37,792 bases of DNA from an uncultured Eubacteriales bacterium (GCA_948933715.1 CAQZPH010000006.1:1-37792); one strand, 5' to 3'. Positions 16,563 through 25,869 are shown, numbered from the stretch's first letter. Numbers and translations are program-made. Notes: generated from the sequence alone by a model not told the origin.

Positions 16563-18122
16563 GTGAAGATTAGTTCTGAGTATGCTGTTCAAATGAGAAA
16601 TATAACTAAAAATTTTGGTGAATGTAGAGCACTAGACAATGTAAGTGTAGACATAAAAAAAGGGACTATTCACGCTATGCTCGGTGAAAACGGAGCAGGC
16701 AAAAGTACTTTGATGAACATACTTTATGGGTTATATCAGGCTGATTCTGGAGAAATTTACATAAACGGAAACAAAATTGATATGAGAAACCCTAATATAG
16801 CTATAGAAAATAAAATTGGTATGGTCCATCAGCATTTTATGTTAGTTGAAAACTTTACAGTTGCGCAAAATATAATCCTTGGAAGAGAAGTGACTGGAGC
16901 CTGTGGAATTCTTGATGTAAAAAAAGCAAAAGAGCAGATAGATGTAATTGTAAAAAAATATGGGTTAAAAATTGATCCAGACGCTAAAATAGAGGATATT
17001 TCAGTTGGCATGCAGCAAAGAGTTGAAATATTAAAAGCTCTTTATAGAGGCGCAGATATCTTAATTTTAGATGAACCTACTGCAGTTTTAACTCCCCAAG
17101 AGGTAAAGAATTTAATTGATATTATGCATAGGTTAATAGCAGATGGCAAAACAATAATAATTATCACACATAAATTAAAAGAAATAAAAGCCTCTTCAGA
17201 TGTATGTACAATAATTCGTCGAGGCCAATATATAGATACAGTTGCTGTGGATGAAGTTACGCATTCAGAGCTTGCTGATAAAATGGTAGGGCGTAGTGTA
17301 AAACTTATTGTAGATAAAAAGCCAGCTAACCCGGGTGAAGTGATATTTGAAATAGATAATATTACAGTTCCTAGTAAAGCTCACAGTGATATAAATTCAA
17401 TAAAAGGTTTATCATTAAAGATAAGACGCGGAGAGATTCTTGGAATAGCGGGTGTTGATGGCAATGGCCAAAAAGAATTAATTGAAGCTATAACTTGTCT
17501 TACTAAGGTTAAAAGTGGAACTATAAAAATTGGCGGTCAAGAGGTTCAAAATACTAAACCTAAAAATGTAATAAAAAATAAAATTTCTACTATTCATGAA
17601 GACAGACAGAAAAGAGGTTTAGTGTTAGATTTTTCAGTGGCTGAGAATGCGGTGCTTGAAAAATATAACGATGAACCTTATTCAAAAAATGGTTTTTTAA
17701 ATTATCGCTTGATAAACGACTTTACAACACAAATAATTAATGAATATGATGTTCGTCCAGAGAAGTGCAACAAAATCCCAGTAAGAAATCTTTCGGGAGG
17801 TAACCAACAAAAGATAATAATAGGAAGAGAAATTGCTAACAATCCAGATTTATTAATAGCAGTGCAACCTACTCGTGGACTTGATGTTGGTGCCATAGAG
17901 TATGTGCATAAAACATTGGTTGAACAAAGAGATAAAGGCAAAGCAATTTTACTTATTTCCTTAGAACTCGATGAGATTATGAGTTTAGCTGACAAAATAG
18001 CAGTAATTTACGATGGAAAAATAGTTGGGGAATTTAATGGGGGAGAAGTAAGTGAGAATACAATAGGATTATTAATGGCAGGAGGCAGCAGTAAAAATGC
18101 AGACAACAGTAAAAATTCTTAA
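16563..18122 (+). CDS. nupA: Nucleoside ABC transporter ATP-binding protein (two ABC domains)
   Basis: The energising subunit of the nucleoside importer, 519 residues with tandem ABC domains. Domain 1 has an intact Walker A (GENGAGKST, 41-49), signature SVGMQQRVEIL and Walker B ILILDEPTAVLTPQE. Domain 2 has a degenerate Walker A (GVDGNGQKEL), signature LSGGNQQKIIIGREI, and LLIAVQPTRGLDVGA in place of a normal Walker B/Glu. This asymmetry is usual for the sugar/nucleoside (CUT2-like) ATPases. Start is GTG 16563, with AAAGGAGGG about 10 bases upstream. Its end overlaps the next gene by 26 bases. Confidence 0.96.
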   Translation: MKISSEYAVQMRNITKNFGECRALDNVSVDIKKGTIHAMLGENGAGKSTLMNILYGLYQADSGEIYINGNKIDMRNPNIAIENKIGMVHQHFMLVENFTVAQNIILGREVTGACGILDVKKAKEQIDVIVKKYGLKIDPDAKIEDISVGMQQRVEILKALYRGADILILDEPTAVLTPQEVKNLIDIMHRLIADGKTIIIITHKLKEIKASSDVCTIIRRGQYIDTVAVDEVTHSELADKMVGRSVKLIVDKKPANPGEVIFEIDNITVPSKAHSDINSIKGLSLKIRRGEILGIAGVDGNGQKELIEAITCLTKVKSGTIKIGGQEVQNTKPKNVIKNKISTIHEDRQKRGLVLDFSVAENAVLEKYNDEPYSKNGFLNYRLINDFTTQIINEYDVRPEKCNKIPVRNLSGGNQQKIIIGREIANNPDLLIAVQPTRGLDVGAIEYVHKTLVEQRDKGKAILLISLELDEIMSLADKIAVIYDGKIVGEFNGGEVSENTIGLLMAGGSSKNADNSKNS

Positions 18123-19224
18123 AAGACCATTTACTTCAACATTATTTGCAATCTTATGTGGACTTTTAGTAGCGGGAATAATATTAATAGTTTCAGGATA
18201 TGATCCTATAGCGGCGCTTGGAGCGTTGTTTAGAGGAATCTTTTCAAGACCTAAATACATATTTAAAGTAATAGAAAAAAGTACCCCTATAATTCTTACA
18301 GGTATAAGTGTGGCATTTGCATTTAAAACAGGTCTTTTTAATATGGGTGCAGAAGGCCAATATATAATTGGATCAGTAGCATCGATGATAGTTGGTGTAA
18401 AGCTAAATTTACCACCGGTTATTCAAATACCAATGGTTATCCTTGCAGGAATGCTTGCAGGGGCAATTTATGGGGGACTAGTTGGCATATTAAAGGCAAG
18501 GTTTGGGATACACGAGGTAATTACCGGTATCATGTTTAACTGGATAGCATTTTACTTATGTAATTTTGTGGTGGACTCGCAGATATTCCATAAACCCAAC
18601 ACTATGAGAAGCTTATCAATAAATGAATCAGGATTTACAACGCTTTTTTATAAATGGAAAAACTCAAAAGAAGGAATAGAATACTTAAAACACAACAAAT
18701 GGTTATCCGATATTTTGCTTAAAACCGATGTCAACATAGGTATCATTGTAGCAATAGTTGTAGCAATCATTGTATGGTTTTTGCTTTATAAAACTACTAT
18801 AGGATATGGTATACGCGCAGTTGGGCTAAATTCGAAGGCAGCGGAATTTGCAGGCATAGGAGTAAAAAGGAATATAATGGCTGCAATGACAATATCAGGT
18901 GCAATATGTGGGTTAGCAGCAGCGCTTACGATAACTGGAACGTCACCGCATGCAATATTTAAGCTTGGTATGTTTGAAAACGTGGGGTTTAACGGTTTAT
19001 TTGTTGCATTAATTGCACACACATCGCCAATTGCATGCATATTATCAGGGTTATTCTTTGGAGGACTAAGTTATGGTGGTAATGCACTTCAAATGGATCT
19101 AGGGGTACCATCAGAAATAATTTCAATTACGATGGGTTCCATATTGTTCTTTGTTTCATTAACAGATGTCGTGCCGATGCTGGCTGATAGACTAGCAAAG
19201 AGAGGTAATAAAAATGCTAAATAG
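18097..19224 (+). CDS. nupB: Nucleoside ABC transporter permease 1
   Basis: A 375-residue membrane subunit of the BMP-type nucleoside importer, in the branched-chain/CUT2 permease family. It has 8-10 hydrophobic helices; FNMGAEGQYIIGSVASMIVG and GIHEVITGIMFNWIAFYLCNFVV are family hallmarks. A soluble insert of about 50 residues (around HKPNTMRSLSINESGF) sits mid-protein, and IRAVGLNSKAAEFAGIGVKR is the cytoplasmic coupling loop facing the ATPase. The ATG at 18097 has GGAGG 11 bases upstream and lies within the ATPase gene, so the two are translationally coupled. Confidence 0.94.
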   Translation: MQTTVKILKRPFTSTLFAILCGLLVAGIILIVSGYDPIAALGALFRGIFSRPKYIFKVIEKSTPIILTGISVAFAFKTGLFNMGAEGQYIIGSVASMIVGVKLNLPPVIQIPMVILAGMLAGAIYGGLVGILKARFGIHEVITGIMFNWIAFYLCNFVVDSQIFHKPNTMRSLSINESGFTTLFYKWKNSKEGIEYLKHNKWLSDILLKTDVNIGIIVAIVVAIIVWFLLYKTTIGYGIRAVGLNSKAAEFAGIGVKRNIMAAMTISGAICGLAAALTITGTSPHAIFKLGMFENVGFNGLFVALIAHTSPIACILSGLFFGGLSYGGNALQMDLGVPSEIISITMGSILFFVSLTDVVPMLADRLAKRGNKNAK

Positions 19225-20101
19225 TATTATTTCAATAATAAATACAACGCTTATGTATTCAGCACCATTAGTGTTTGGAGCAATGGGAGGCGTTTTATCA
19301 GAGTGTTCGGGTGTTATAAATGTTGGAATAGAAGGCATGATGACATTTGGAGCATTTGTTGGGGCAGGAGTGGGTTTTTACTCGCAAAACCCATGGTTTG
19401 GATTATTAGCCGGTGGTTTAGCAGGAGCATTATTAGCTATACTGCATGCAATAGCCTGTGTTACCTTTAAAGCTGACCAAACTATTTCGGGTATGGCCTT
19501 AAACTTTATTGGACCTGGTCTTGCACTGTTCTTATGTAGGCTATTTTTTAATGATATGACCATGACAGATAGAGTACCTAATAAATTACCAAAAGTGTTT
19601 GGTTCCGTGGATATTACGGTGTTGATTGCACTTTTAGTAACTATTTTATTATGGTTCTTTCTTTATAAAACCAAATTCGGACTTAGAATTCGTTCTGTTG
19701 GAGAAAACCCAGCTGCTGCTGATACTTTAGGGATTAATGTGTCTAAAGTTAGGTATGCTAGTGTTATAATGTCTGGTTTATTAGCTGGGTTAGGGGGATC
19801 ATCAATGACTTTAGCTGTGATCTCGCAGTTTACACCTACGGCGATAAGCGGCCAAGGGTTTATTGCTCTAGCTGCAGTTATTTTTGGTAAGTGGACTCCA
19901 CATGGTGCATATGGGGCATGTTTGTTGTTTGCGTTTGCACAAGCTTTAGCTGTTATTTTAGGGGGAGGAAAAATAGATGTTCCTTCTGAGATTCTTAATA
20001 TGCTACCGTATGTTTTAACTATAATTGTCTTAGTACTTTTTGTTGGAAAATCTATGGCACCAAAGGCAAACGGTAAACCGTATAGAAAAGGTACAAGATA
20101 G
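19214..20101 (+). CDS. nupC: Nucleoside ABC transporter permease 2
   Basis: The second, shorter membrane subunit (295 residues) of the same importer. Family signatures are VINVGIEGMMTFGAFVGAGVG, QTISGMALNFIGPGLALFLC, and the coupling loop IRSVGENPAAADTLGINVSKVRY; the last matches the equivalent loop of permease 1 (IRAVGLNSKAAEFAGIGVKR), as expected for paired paralogous permeases. The ATG at 19214 overlaps the preceding gene by 11 bases and has AGAGAGGTAAT upstream. It is followed by deoC after 20 bases. Confidence 0.95.
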   Translation: MLNSIISIINTTLMYSAPLVFGAMGGVLSECSGVINVGIEGMMTFGAFVGAGVGFYSQNPWFGLLAGGLAGALLAILHAIACVTFKADQTISGMALNFIGPGLALFLCRLFFNDMTMTDRVPNKLPKVFGSVDITVLIALLVTILLWFFLYKTKFGLRIRSVGENPAAADTLGINVSKVRYASVIMSGLLAGLGGSSMTLAVISQFTPTAISGQGFIALAAVIFGKWTPHGAYGACLLFAFAQALAVILGGGKIDVPSEILNMLPYVLTIIVLVLFVGKSMAPKANGKPYRKGTR

Positions 20102-20121
20102 AATTATTTTAGGTGATTAAA

Positions 20122-20787
20122 ATGGATATTAAAGAGATATTAAATAAAGTTGACCACACTTTGCTAAACCCCGTAGCTACTTTTGACGATATAAAGGGTA
20201 TTTGCGATGATGCTATAAAATATAAAACAGCATCTGTGTGTATACCACCATCATATGTTAAACGTGCTAAAGAATATGTGGATGACAAAGTTGCTATTTG
20301 TACAGTTATAGGTTTTCCAAATGGATATAATACCACAGAGTCAAAAGTGTTTGAAACCATTGACGCTATTAAAAATGGTGCAGATGAAATTGATATGGTA
20401 ATAAACCTTGGATATGTAAAAGCCGGACACTTTGATTTACAGCTTGAAGAAATAAAGAAAATTAAAGCGGCGTGTGGGAAAAAGATCTTAAAAGTAATTA
20501 TAGAAACCTGCCTTTTAACAACGGAAGAAAAAATAAAAATGTGCGAAGTTGTAACAGAAGCGGGCGCAGATTTTATAAAAACTTCAACAGGTTTTTCTAA
20601 AGAAGGTGCAACTCCTGAAGACGTTGAGCTTTTTGCAAAGCATGTTGGAAAGAATGTAAAAATAAAAGCTGCCGGCGGCATTGGAGATTTATCTGATGCG
20701 GAGAAATTTATATCTTTAGGAGCACAAAGATTAGGCACAAGCAGGATTATTAAAATAGTAAAAAATGAAAAAAGTTTTGGATATTAA
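20122..20787 (+). CDS. deoC: Deoxyribose-phosphate aldolase
   Basis: A class I aldolase that splits 2-deoxyribose 5-phosphate into glyceraldehyde 3-phosphate and acetaldehyde, the exit from deoxynucleoside catabolism. It is a TIM-barrel protein of 221 residues. The Schiff-base lysine is Lys153 in DFIKTSTGFS, and the proton-relay lysine is Lys182 in KIKAAGGI. EIDMVINLG supplies the active-site Asp, and the N-terminal KVDHTLL is typical. I take the ATG at 20122 (AGGTGA five bases upstream) rather than the GTG at 20113 inside that site. Confidence 0.97.
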   Translation: MDIKEILNKVDHTLLNPVATFDDIKGICDDAIKYKTASVCIPPSYVKRAKEYVDDKVAICTVIGFPNGYNTTESKVFETIDAIKNGADEIDMVINLGYVKAGHFDLQLEEIKKIKAACGKKILKVIIETCLLTTEEKIKMCEVVTEAGADFIKTSTGFSKEGATPEDVELFAKHVGKNVKIKAAGGIGDLSDAEKFISLGAQRLGTSRIIKIVKNEKSFGY

Positions 20788-20801
20788 AATAAAACTAGTT
20801 C

Positions 20802-20883
20802 GGGTTCCTTTTTGTTGAGTATATAAAAAGGAAAAGCGCGTCGGCGCAGTTTCCTATACCGCTAAACTGCACTCGACGCACCC
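20802..20883 (+). promoter_or_regulatory. Two adjacent hairpins between deoC and cdd
   Basis: The 153-base gap inside the operon holds two strong stems. First, TTCCTTTTT (20805-20813) pairs with AAAAAGGAA (20825-20833). Second, GCGTCG (20838-20843) with CGACGC (20874-20879) continues, after a small internal loop, into GCAGTTT (20846-20852) with AAACTGC (20864-20870). A GGG/CCC pair flanks both. No T-run follows, so it is not an ordinary terminator. It may stabilise or process the mRNA between the upstream transporter and the cdd-pdp part, or be a repeat insertion. Confidence 0.5.
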
Positions 20884-20940
20884 TATATAAAAAAGACAGA
20901 TTTGTTGCATGCCGATGGTATTTTTAAGGAGTATGTTTTT

Positions 20941-21363
20941 ATGGATTTAAATAAGAAAATTGAACTTGTTAAAGCTGCAATAGAAGCTAGAAATGCAGCG
21001 TATACACCATATTCACATTTTAATGTAGGTGCAGCATTGCTTACAAAGGATGGCAAAATATATAAGGGCTGTAATATAGAATCAGCTGCTTATACCCCTA
21101 CTTGCTGCGCTGAAAGGACGGCATTTTTTAAAGCCGTTAGCGAAGGAGAAAGGAATTTTGTAGCCATAGCTGTAGTGGGAGGGAAAAAAGATGAACCCAT
21201 TAGTGAATTGTGTCCGCCGTGTGGGGTGTGTCGTCAAGTAATGATGGATTTCTGTGACCCTTGCGAATTTGAAGTTATTTTAGCAAGTTCGAAAGAGGAA
21301 ATAAAATCCTTTAAACTAAAAGATCTTTTACCACTTGGTTTTGGACCCGGTAACTTATCCTAG
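20941..21363 (+). CDS. cdd: Cytidine deaminase
   Basis: Hydrolytic deamination of cytidine and deoxycytidine to uridine and deoxyuridine, feeding Pdp. It is a zinc enzyme of the small homotetrameric type, 140 residues. Zinc ligands are Cys56, in the CAERTA motif with the catalytic Glu58, and Cys94 and Cys97 in PCGVCRQ. The substrate-contact segment YTPYSHFNVGAAL lies at residues 21-33. The ATG at 20941 has AAGGAG about nine bases upstream. Pdp starts 13 bases after the stop. Confidence 0.97.
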   Translation: MDLNKKIELVKAAIEARNAAYTPYSHFNVGAALLTKDGKIYKGCNIESAAYTPTCCAERTAFFKAVSEGERNFVAIAVVGGKKDEPISELCPPCGVCRQVMMDFCDPCEFEVILASSKEEIKSFKLKDLLPLGFGPGNLS

Positions 21364-21376
21364 GAGGGATACCTCA

Positions 21377-22705
21377 ATGAGAATGTATGATATAATCACA
21401 AAAAAAAGAAACGGTGAAATATTAACCAATGAGGAAATAAAATTTTTCATTGATGGATACGTTAAAGGGGATATTCCTGATTACCAAGTTTCAGCACTTT
21501 TAATGGCAATTTATTTTAAAGGAATGACACCTGAGGAAACAGCAAACTTAACCATGTGTATGGCCCGTTCCGGAGATATTGTTGATTTATCTTTAATACC
21601 TGGAATTAAAGTCGATAAGCATAGCACAGGTGGAGTAGGAGATAAAACTACTTTAATTATTTCACCCATAGTTGCATCGCTTGGAGTAAAGGTAGCAAAG
21701 ATGAGTGGTAGAGGTCTTGGTCATACGGGAGGAACAATAGATAAGCTTGAATCGATACCTGGATTTAAAACGGATTTAGATAGGGAAACATTTTTTGACA
21801 TAGTTAAAAATGTAGGTGTTAGTGTTATAGGGCAGACAGGAAATTTAGTGCCGGCAGATAAAAAGTTGTATGCATTAAGGGATGTTACTGCTACGATTGA
21901 AAGTATTCCTTTAATTGCATCGAGTATAATGAGTAAAAAAATAGCTGCTGGTTCTGACTGTATACTACTTGATGTAAAAGCAGGTAGCGGTGCTTTTATG
22001 AAAACCAGTGATGAGGCAATAAAATTAGCTAAGGCTATGGTGGAGATCGGTGAAAATGTTGGCAAAAAGACTATAGCTCTTATCACTGATATGGATAGAC
22101 CCTTAGGCACGGCTATTGGTAATTCTTTAGAGGTTATAGAAGCTTGCGATACATTAAAAGGATCTGGACCAAGGGACTTAACTGAAATTTGTATCGAATT
22201 AGCTTCAAATATGTTGTGTCTTGCAGGTAAGGGAACTATTGATGAGTGTAAGATAGCAGCAAAGAAAGTTATAGATGACGGTACGGCCTTTAAAAAGCTA
22301 AAAGAAATGGTGCAGTTTCAGGGTGGGGATGTATCTGTTATTGAAAATAGTAATAATTTTAAAAGGGCTAAAGCTGAACATAATGTTGTAGCGGCAACTT
22401 CAGGGTATATTAGTTCCATGGATACTGAACAATGTGGAATAGCATCTGTGATTTTGGGCGCAGGCCGAGAAAATAAGGAAAGTAGTATAGATTTTAGTGC
22501 AGGTATAGTTTTGCAAAAGACAATTGGAGACTACGTTAATGCGGGAGATACTATTGCAACTTTGTATGCAGGTGATATCTCAAAGTGCATAAGTGCGCAG
22601 GAGTTATTATGCAAAGCTATACATATATCTTCTAAAGAGCCACAAAGTTCTCCTGTGGTATTTGCAAGGGTAACTACAGATGGAACTGAAAAGTATTATA
22701 ATTAA
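21377..22705 (+). CDS. pdp: Pyrimidine-nucleoside phosphorylase
   Basis: Phosphorolysis of uridine, deoxyuridine and thymidine to the base and (deoxy)ribose 1-phosphate. The 442-residue length is standard. Motifs are the phosphate-binding KHSTGGVGDKTT (residues 81-92), MSGRGLGHTGGTIDKLESIPG (the thymidine/pyrimidine phosphorylase signature), and the C-terminal domain with AGDTIATLYAGD. Thymidine phosphorylase (DeoA) and PyNP are hard to separate by eye; Firmicutes usually have PyNP. The ATG at 21377 follows TAGGAGGGAT. Last gene of the operon; a large cloverleaf element follows 11 bases later. Confidence 0.95.
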   Translation: MRMYDIITKKRNGEILTNEEIKFFIDGYVKGDIPDYQVSALLMAIYFKGMTPEETANLTMCMARSGDIVDLSLIPGIKVDKHSTGGVGDKTTLIISPIVASLGVKVAKMSGRGLGHTGGTIDKLESIPGFKTDLDRETFFDIVKNVGVSVIGQTGNLVPADKKLYALRDVTATIESIPLIASSIMSKKIAAGSDCILLDVKAGSGAFMKTSDEAIKLAKAMVEIGENVGKKTIALITDMDRPLGTAIGNSLEVIEACDTLKGSGPRDLTEICIELASNMLCLAGKGTIDECKIAAKKVIDDGTAFKKLKEMVQFQGGDVSVIENSNNFKRAKAEHNVVAATSGYISSMDTEQCGIASVILGAGRENKESSIDFSAGIVLQKTIGDYVNAGDTIATLYAGDISKCISAQELLCKAIHISSKEPQSSPVVFARVTTDGTEKYYN

Positions 22706-22716
22706 TCTATAAAAAG

Positions 22717-22851
22717 GGGGGCGGTTTGTTGCCGGCGGTGTAGCCGCCGGCAAGGCAGGTACAATAAAACATATTAAACTTTAAATAAGTGAAAATTGTA
22801 CCTGTCAGTTAACCATATGCATAAATGCATATGGTTAACCAAACCGCCCCC
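22717..22851. repeat. Cloverleaf-like palindromic element (outer helix plus three hairpin arms)
   Basis: The outer arms GGGGGCGGTTTG (22717-22728) and CAAACCGCCCCC (22840-22851) pair over 12 bp. They enclose three adjacent hairpins: 10 bp, TTGCCGGCGG (22729-22738) with CCGCCGGCAA (22744-22753); 12 bp with one G-U, GGCAGGTACAAT (22754-22765) with ATTGTACCTGTC (22795-22806), around a 29-base AT-rich loop; and 15 bp, 22808-22822 with 22825-22839. Only one base (22807) lies unpaired at the junction. Flanks are AAAAA on the left and ATCTTTATTTT on the right, so the whole could end transcription in either direction. Its GC-rich arms contrast with the AT-rich surroundings. Confidence 0.8.
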
Positions 22852-22891
22852 ATCTTTATTTTAGCATTAAAACAAAAGAAAGGAGGAAACT

Positions 22892-25108
22892 ATGCAAAAC
22901 AAAACATTACTTGAAATAAAAGGCTCAGTTGATAGAATAGTTTTTCGGAATGAACAAAACGGGTATAGTGTAATTGAAATAAGTGTACTAGATAACATAG
23001 TAACAGCGGTTGGAACAATGCCATACATAAGTGTAGGAGAAGATTTAAGGCTTTTAGGCGACTTTAAAATGCATCCCACGTTTGGCGAACAATTCAGTGT
23101 AGAGGTATGCGAAAGATCGATGCCAACTACAACATCAGCAATTTTAAAATATTTGTCTTCAGGTGCAATAAAGGGAATAGGCCCATCGACAGCCACTAAA
23201 CTAGTAGAAAGGTTTGGAGAAAAGACTCTTGAAATAGTAGAGAAAAGTCCGGAAGAACTAACAATAATAAAAGGAATAACAAAAGAAAAAGCAAAAAAAA
23301 TATCCGCTGAATTTAGCAAGATATTTGGCATAAGAGAACTGATGATATATCTTGGTAAATTTGGAATCACCCCCGAAGAAGCAATAAAAATATATAAAAT
23401 ATATGCACAAGAATCTATAGAAAAAATAGAAGAAAATCCTTATTTATTATGTGATGAATCTATAGGGATAGACTTTGAAAGAGCAGATAAAGTAGCGTAT
23501 TCTATGCAAAGACCACAAGAAAATGTATTCAGGATACGAGCAGGGATGACTTATATACTTATGCACAACATGAATAATGGTCATACTTGTTTACCTAAAG
23601 ATAAATTAATAGAAGCCGCAGCAAATTTTTTAGAAATCAGCCTAGAGCAATCAGAAGATGTAATGAGCGAGCTTATTAATGATGGCACTTTGCAACTTGC
23701 TATTATTGATGAAAGAGAATTTGTATTTACAAATAAGATGCATCAAATAGAAGTATATTCTGCAGGAAGAATACTGATGATGCTAAGGTTTCCTCCTAAA
23801 AAAATATTGGGAGCTAATAAATTTATAGAATCAATAGAAAAACAACAAGGAATAAATTATGCCAAGCTTCAGAAAAAAGCTATAAATATGGCGCTTGAAG
23901 AGGGTATATTGATATTAACAGGGGGCCCCGGAACGGGCAAAACCACCACTCTTAATGCAATAATAAATATTCTGCAAAAAAATGGAGAAAAAGTATATTT
24001 AGCAGCACCAACAGGTAGAGCTGCACAGAGGATGTCAGCAGTTACTGGGAAAGAGGCCAAGACTATCCACAGATTGCTTGAAGTGCAGTGGAATGATGAA
24101 GATAAACCGATATTTAAAAGGAATGAAAAAAATCTGCTTGACTGTGATGCTATAATATTAGATGAACTTTCGATGGTAGACTCTACATTATTTGAAGGTG
24201 TTTTAAGGGCGTTGCCGCTTGGATGTAGACTAATAATGGTTGGAGATAAAGATCAATTACCCTCAGTTGGAGCCGGTAATGTTTTATCGGATTTAATAAA
24301 GTCTGATATAATCCCAACAGTTGAATTAAAAGAGATATTTAGACAATCGCTAGAAAGTATGATAGTAACCAATGCTCATAGAATTATTAATGGTGAGTTA
24401 CCCGAATTATCAGTAAAAGACAATGACTTTTTCTTTATTAATATTAGCGATCAACTAAAAATAAGTGAAGCAATAAGAGATTTATGTAATAGACGATTGC
24501 CTGCTACATATGGCTACTCTCCCCTGTTTGATATACAAGTGATATCACCAGGGAAAAAAGGTACTCTTGGAACAATTAGTTTAAATAAAACGCTTCAGGA
24601 GGCCATTAATCCCCGGGATAAATCCAAAAAAGAAATAAATATAAATGGAACAATATTCCGTGAAGGCGATAAAGTTATGCAGATAAGAAATAATTACAAT
24701 ATATTATTTGCACGGGATGATGGAACAAGCGGTGAAGGTGTATTTAACGGCGATATTGGTATACTTTTAAGCATAGACAAAGCAGACGCAACGCTAATAG
24801 TGCAGTTCGACGATAAGTATGCAAGGTATGATATAGAAAATGCAAATGATTTAGATTTAGCATATGCAATTACAGTTCATAAAAGCCAAGGTAGCGAATT
24901 TGAGGCAGTTGTTATGCCTATGTATTATGGGGCTGCGCAACTTTATTATCGTAATCTTTTGTACACAGGAGTAACACGAGCTAAATCAATGATAGTGATG
25001 GTTGGAACTCCGGGGACTGTGGCTAAAATGGTTGAAAACAATAAAAAAACTCGTAGGTATTCGGGGCTTTGTAATTTTCTTATAAGAGGTAGTGAAAATA
25101 ATGGTTAA
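22892..25108 (+). CDS. recD2: RecD2-type ATP-dependent DNA helicase
   Basis: A 738-residue SF1B helicase of the RecD2/YrrC group, found in bacteria independently of RecBC. The N-terminal third has an OB-like segment, then helix-hairpin-helix repeats (SSGAIKGIGPSTATKLVERFGEKTLEIVEKSPEELTIIKGI). The motor follows: Walker A GGPGTGKTTT near residue 344, motif Ia AAPTGRAAQRM, Walker B ILDELSMVD, motif III GDKDQLPSVGAG, and the C-terminal motif YAITVHKSQGSEF. It moves 5'-3' on single strands and acts in DNA repair and replication-fork maintenance. AAAGGAGG lies directly before ATG 22892. No promoter is evident between the cloverleaf element and the gene. Confidence 0.97.
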   Translation: MQNKTLLEIKGSVDRIVFRNEQNGYSVIEISVLDNIVTAVGTMPYISVGEDLRLLGDFKMHPTFGEQFSVEVCERSMPTTTSAILKYLSSGAIKGIGPSTATKLVERFGEKTLEIVEKSPEELTIIKGITKEKAKKISAEFSKIFGIRELMIYLGKFGITPEEAIKIYKIYAQESIEKIEENPYLLCDESIGIDFERADKVAYSMQRPQENVFRIRAGMTYILMHNMNNGHTCLPKDKLIEAAANFLEISLEQSEDVMSELINDGTLQLAIIDEREFVFTNKMHQIEVYSAGRILMMLRFPPKKILGANKFIESIEKQQGINYAKLQKKAINMALEEGILILTGGPGTGKTTTLNAIINILQKNGEKVYLAAPTGRAAQRMSAVTGKEAKTIHRLLEVQWNDEDKPIFKRNEKNLLDCDAIILDELSMVDSTLFEGVLRALPLGCRLIMVGDKDQLPSVGAGNVLSDLIKSDIIPTVELKEIFRQSLESMIVTNAHRIINGELPELSVKDNDFFFINISDQLKISEAIRDLCNRRLPATYGYSPLFDIQVISPGKKGTLGTISLNKTLQEAINPRDKSKKEININGTIFREGDKVMQIRNNYNILFARDDGTSGEGVFNGDIGILLSIDKADATLIVQFDDKYARYDIENANDLDLAYAITVHKSQGSEFEAVVMPMYYGAAQLYYRNLLYTGVTRAKSMIVMVGTPGTVAKMVENNKKTRRYSGLCNFLIRGSENNG

Positions 25109-25787
25109 TTTTAAAAAGATATTGTCTATTTTCTTTCCACCAAGATGTCCGTTTTGTAATGAATTAATTTCTTATGATGAAGTTATCTGTAAATCGTGTA
25201 AAGAGAAAATAAAATGTAAAAACTTTAAGAACACCATTACCACGCGGACAGGAGAGACGTTTGTTAGCATATCTCCGTTTTCATATGAAGAACCGATTCG
25301 CACTGCAATACATAAATTTAAGTTTCGTGGGATGAAACATTATTCAGTTTTATTTGGTAGATATTTAACTGAAGTTTTAAAGGAAAATTATGATCTTAAT
25401 GAAATTGATTATATAACTAGTGTCCCATTGCATAAAGCTCGTAAAAGGGAACGTGGATTTAATCAAGCTGAAGTGTTTGCCCGGGAAATAAGTAGTCTTA
25501 CGGGGATAAAGTATATTGAAGTATTAAAGAAAACTAAAAAGAATAAAGTACAACATGAATTAAACTTATCTGAAAGAACGGAAAATGTAAAAGATGTTTA
25601 TGCGGTGACAAATAGCGAAATATTAAAAGACAAAACTGTGATAATTTGCGATGATATATTAACTAGCGGAAATACTATGGCCGAATGCGCGAAAGTTATT
25701 TTTGAAGCTGGGGCTAAAAATGTGATAGGTGCAACCATCGCAAATGTAGAAAGTAAGGTGGCTAGCGCAGTTAGAGGCGATAAATAA
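25101..25787 (+). CDS. comFC: ComF-family phosphoribosyltransferase-like protein
   Basis: A 228-residue ComF/GntX/amidophosphoribosyltransferase-fold protein. In naturally competent Firmicutes it is needed for late DNA uptake, although many non-competent species keep it. The N-terminal zinc finger is Cys16, Cys19, Cys30 and Cys33. The C-terminal half carries the PRPP-loop sequence VIICDDILTSGNTMAECAKVI. TSVPLHKARKRERGFNQAEVFAREI is the other family signature. I take ATG 25101, which overlaps recD2 by 8 bases with AGAGGT upstream; a GTG at 25092 is too close to that site. The overlap means recD2 and comFC are co-transcribed. Confidence 0.93.
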   Translation: MVNFKKILSIFFPPRCPFCNELISYDEVICKSCKEKIKCKNFKNTITTRTGETFVSISPFSYEEPIRTAIHKFKFRGMKHYSVLFGRYLTEVLKENYDLNEIDYITSVPLHKARKRERGFNQAEVFAREISSLTGIKYIEVLKKTKKNKVQHELNLSERTENVKDVYAVTNSEILKDKTVIICDDILTSGNTMAECAKVIFEAGAKNVIGATIANVESKVASAVRGDK

Positions 25788-25869
25788 GTTACTTATTAGT
25801 AGACTTTTTTATATACATTTTACGAAGTTAAAAATATTTATAAAATAGAAGGAAAACTTCGGAAAATTG

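Noticed and set aside
20109..20738. 209-residue minus-strand frame opposite deoC
   Set aside because: Shadow of deoC in the complementary frame; no ribosome site and no recognisable domain.
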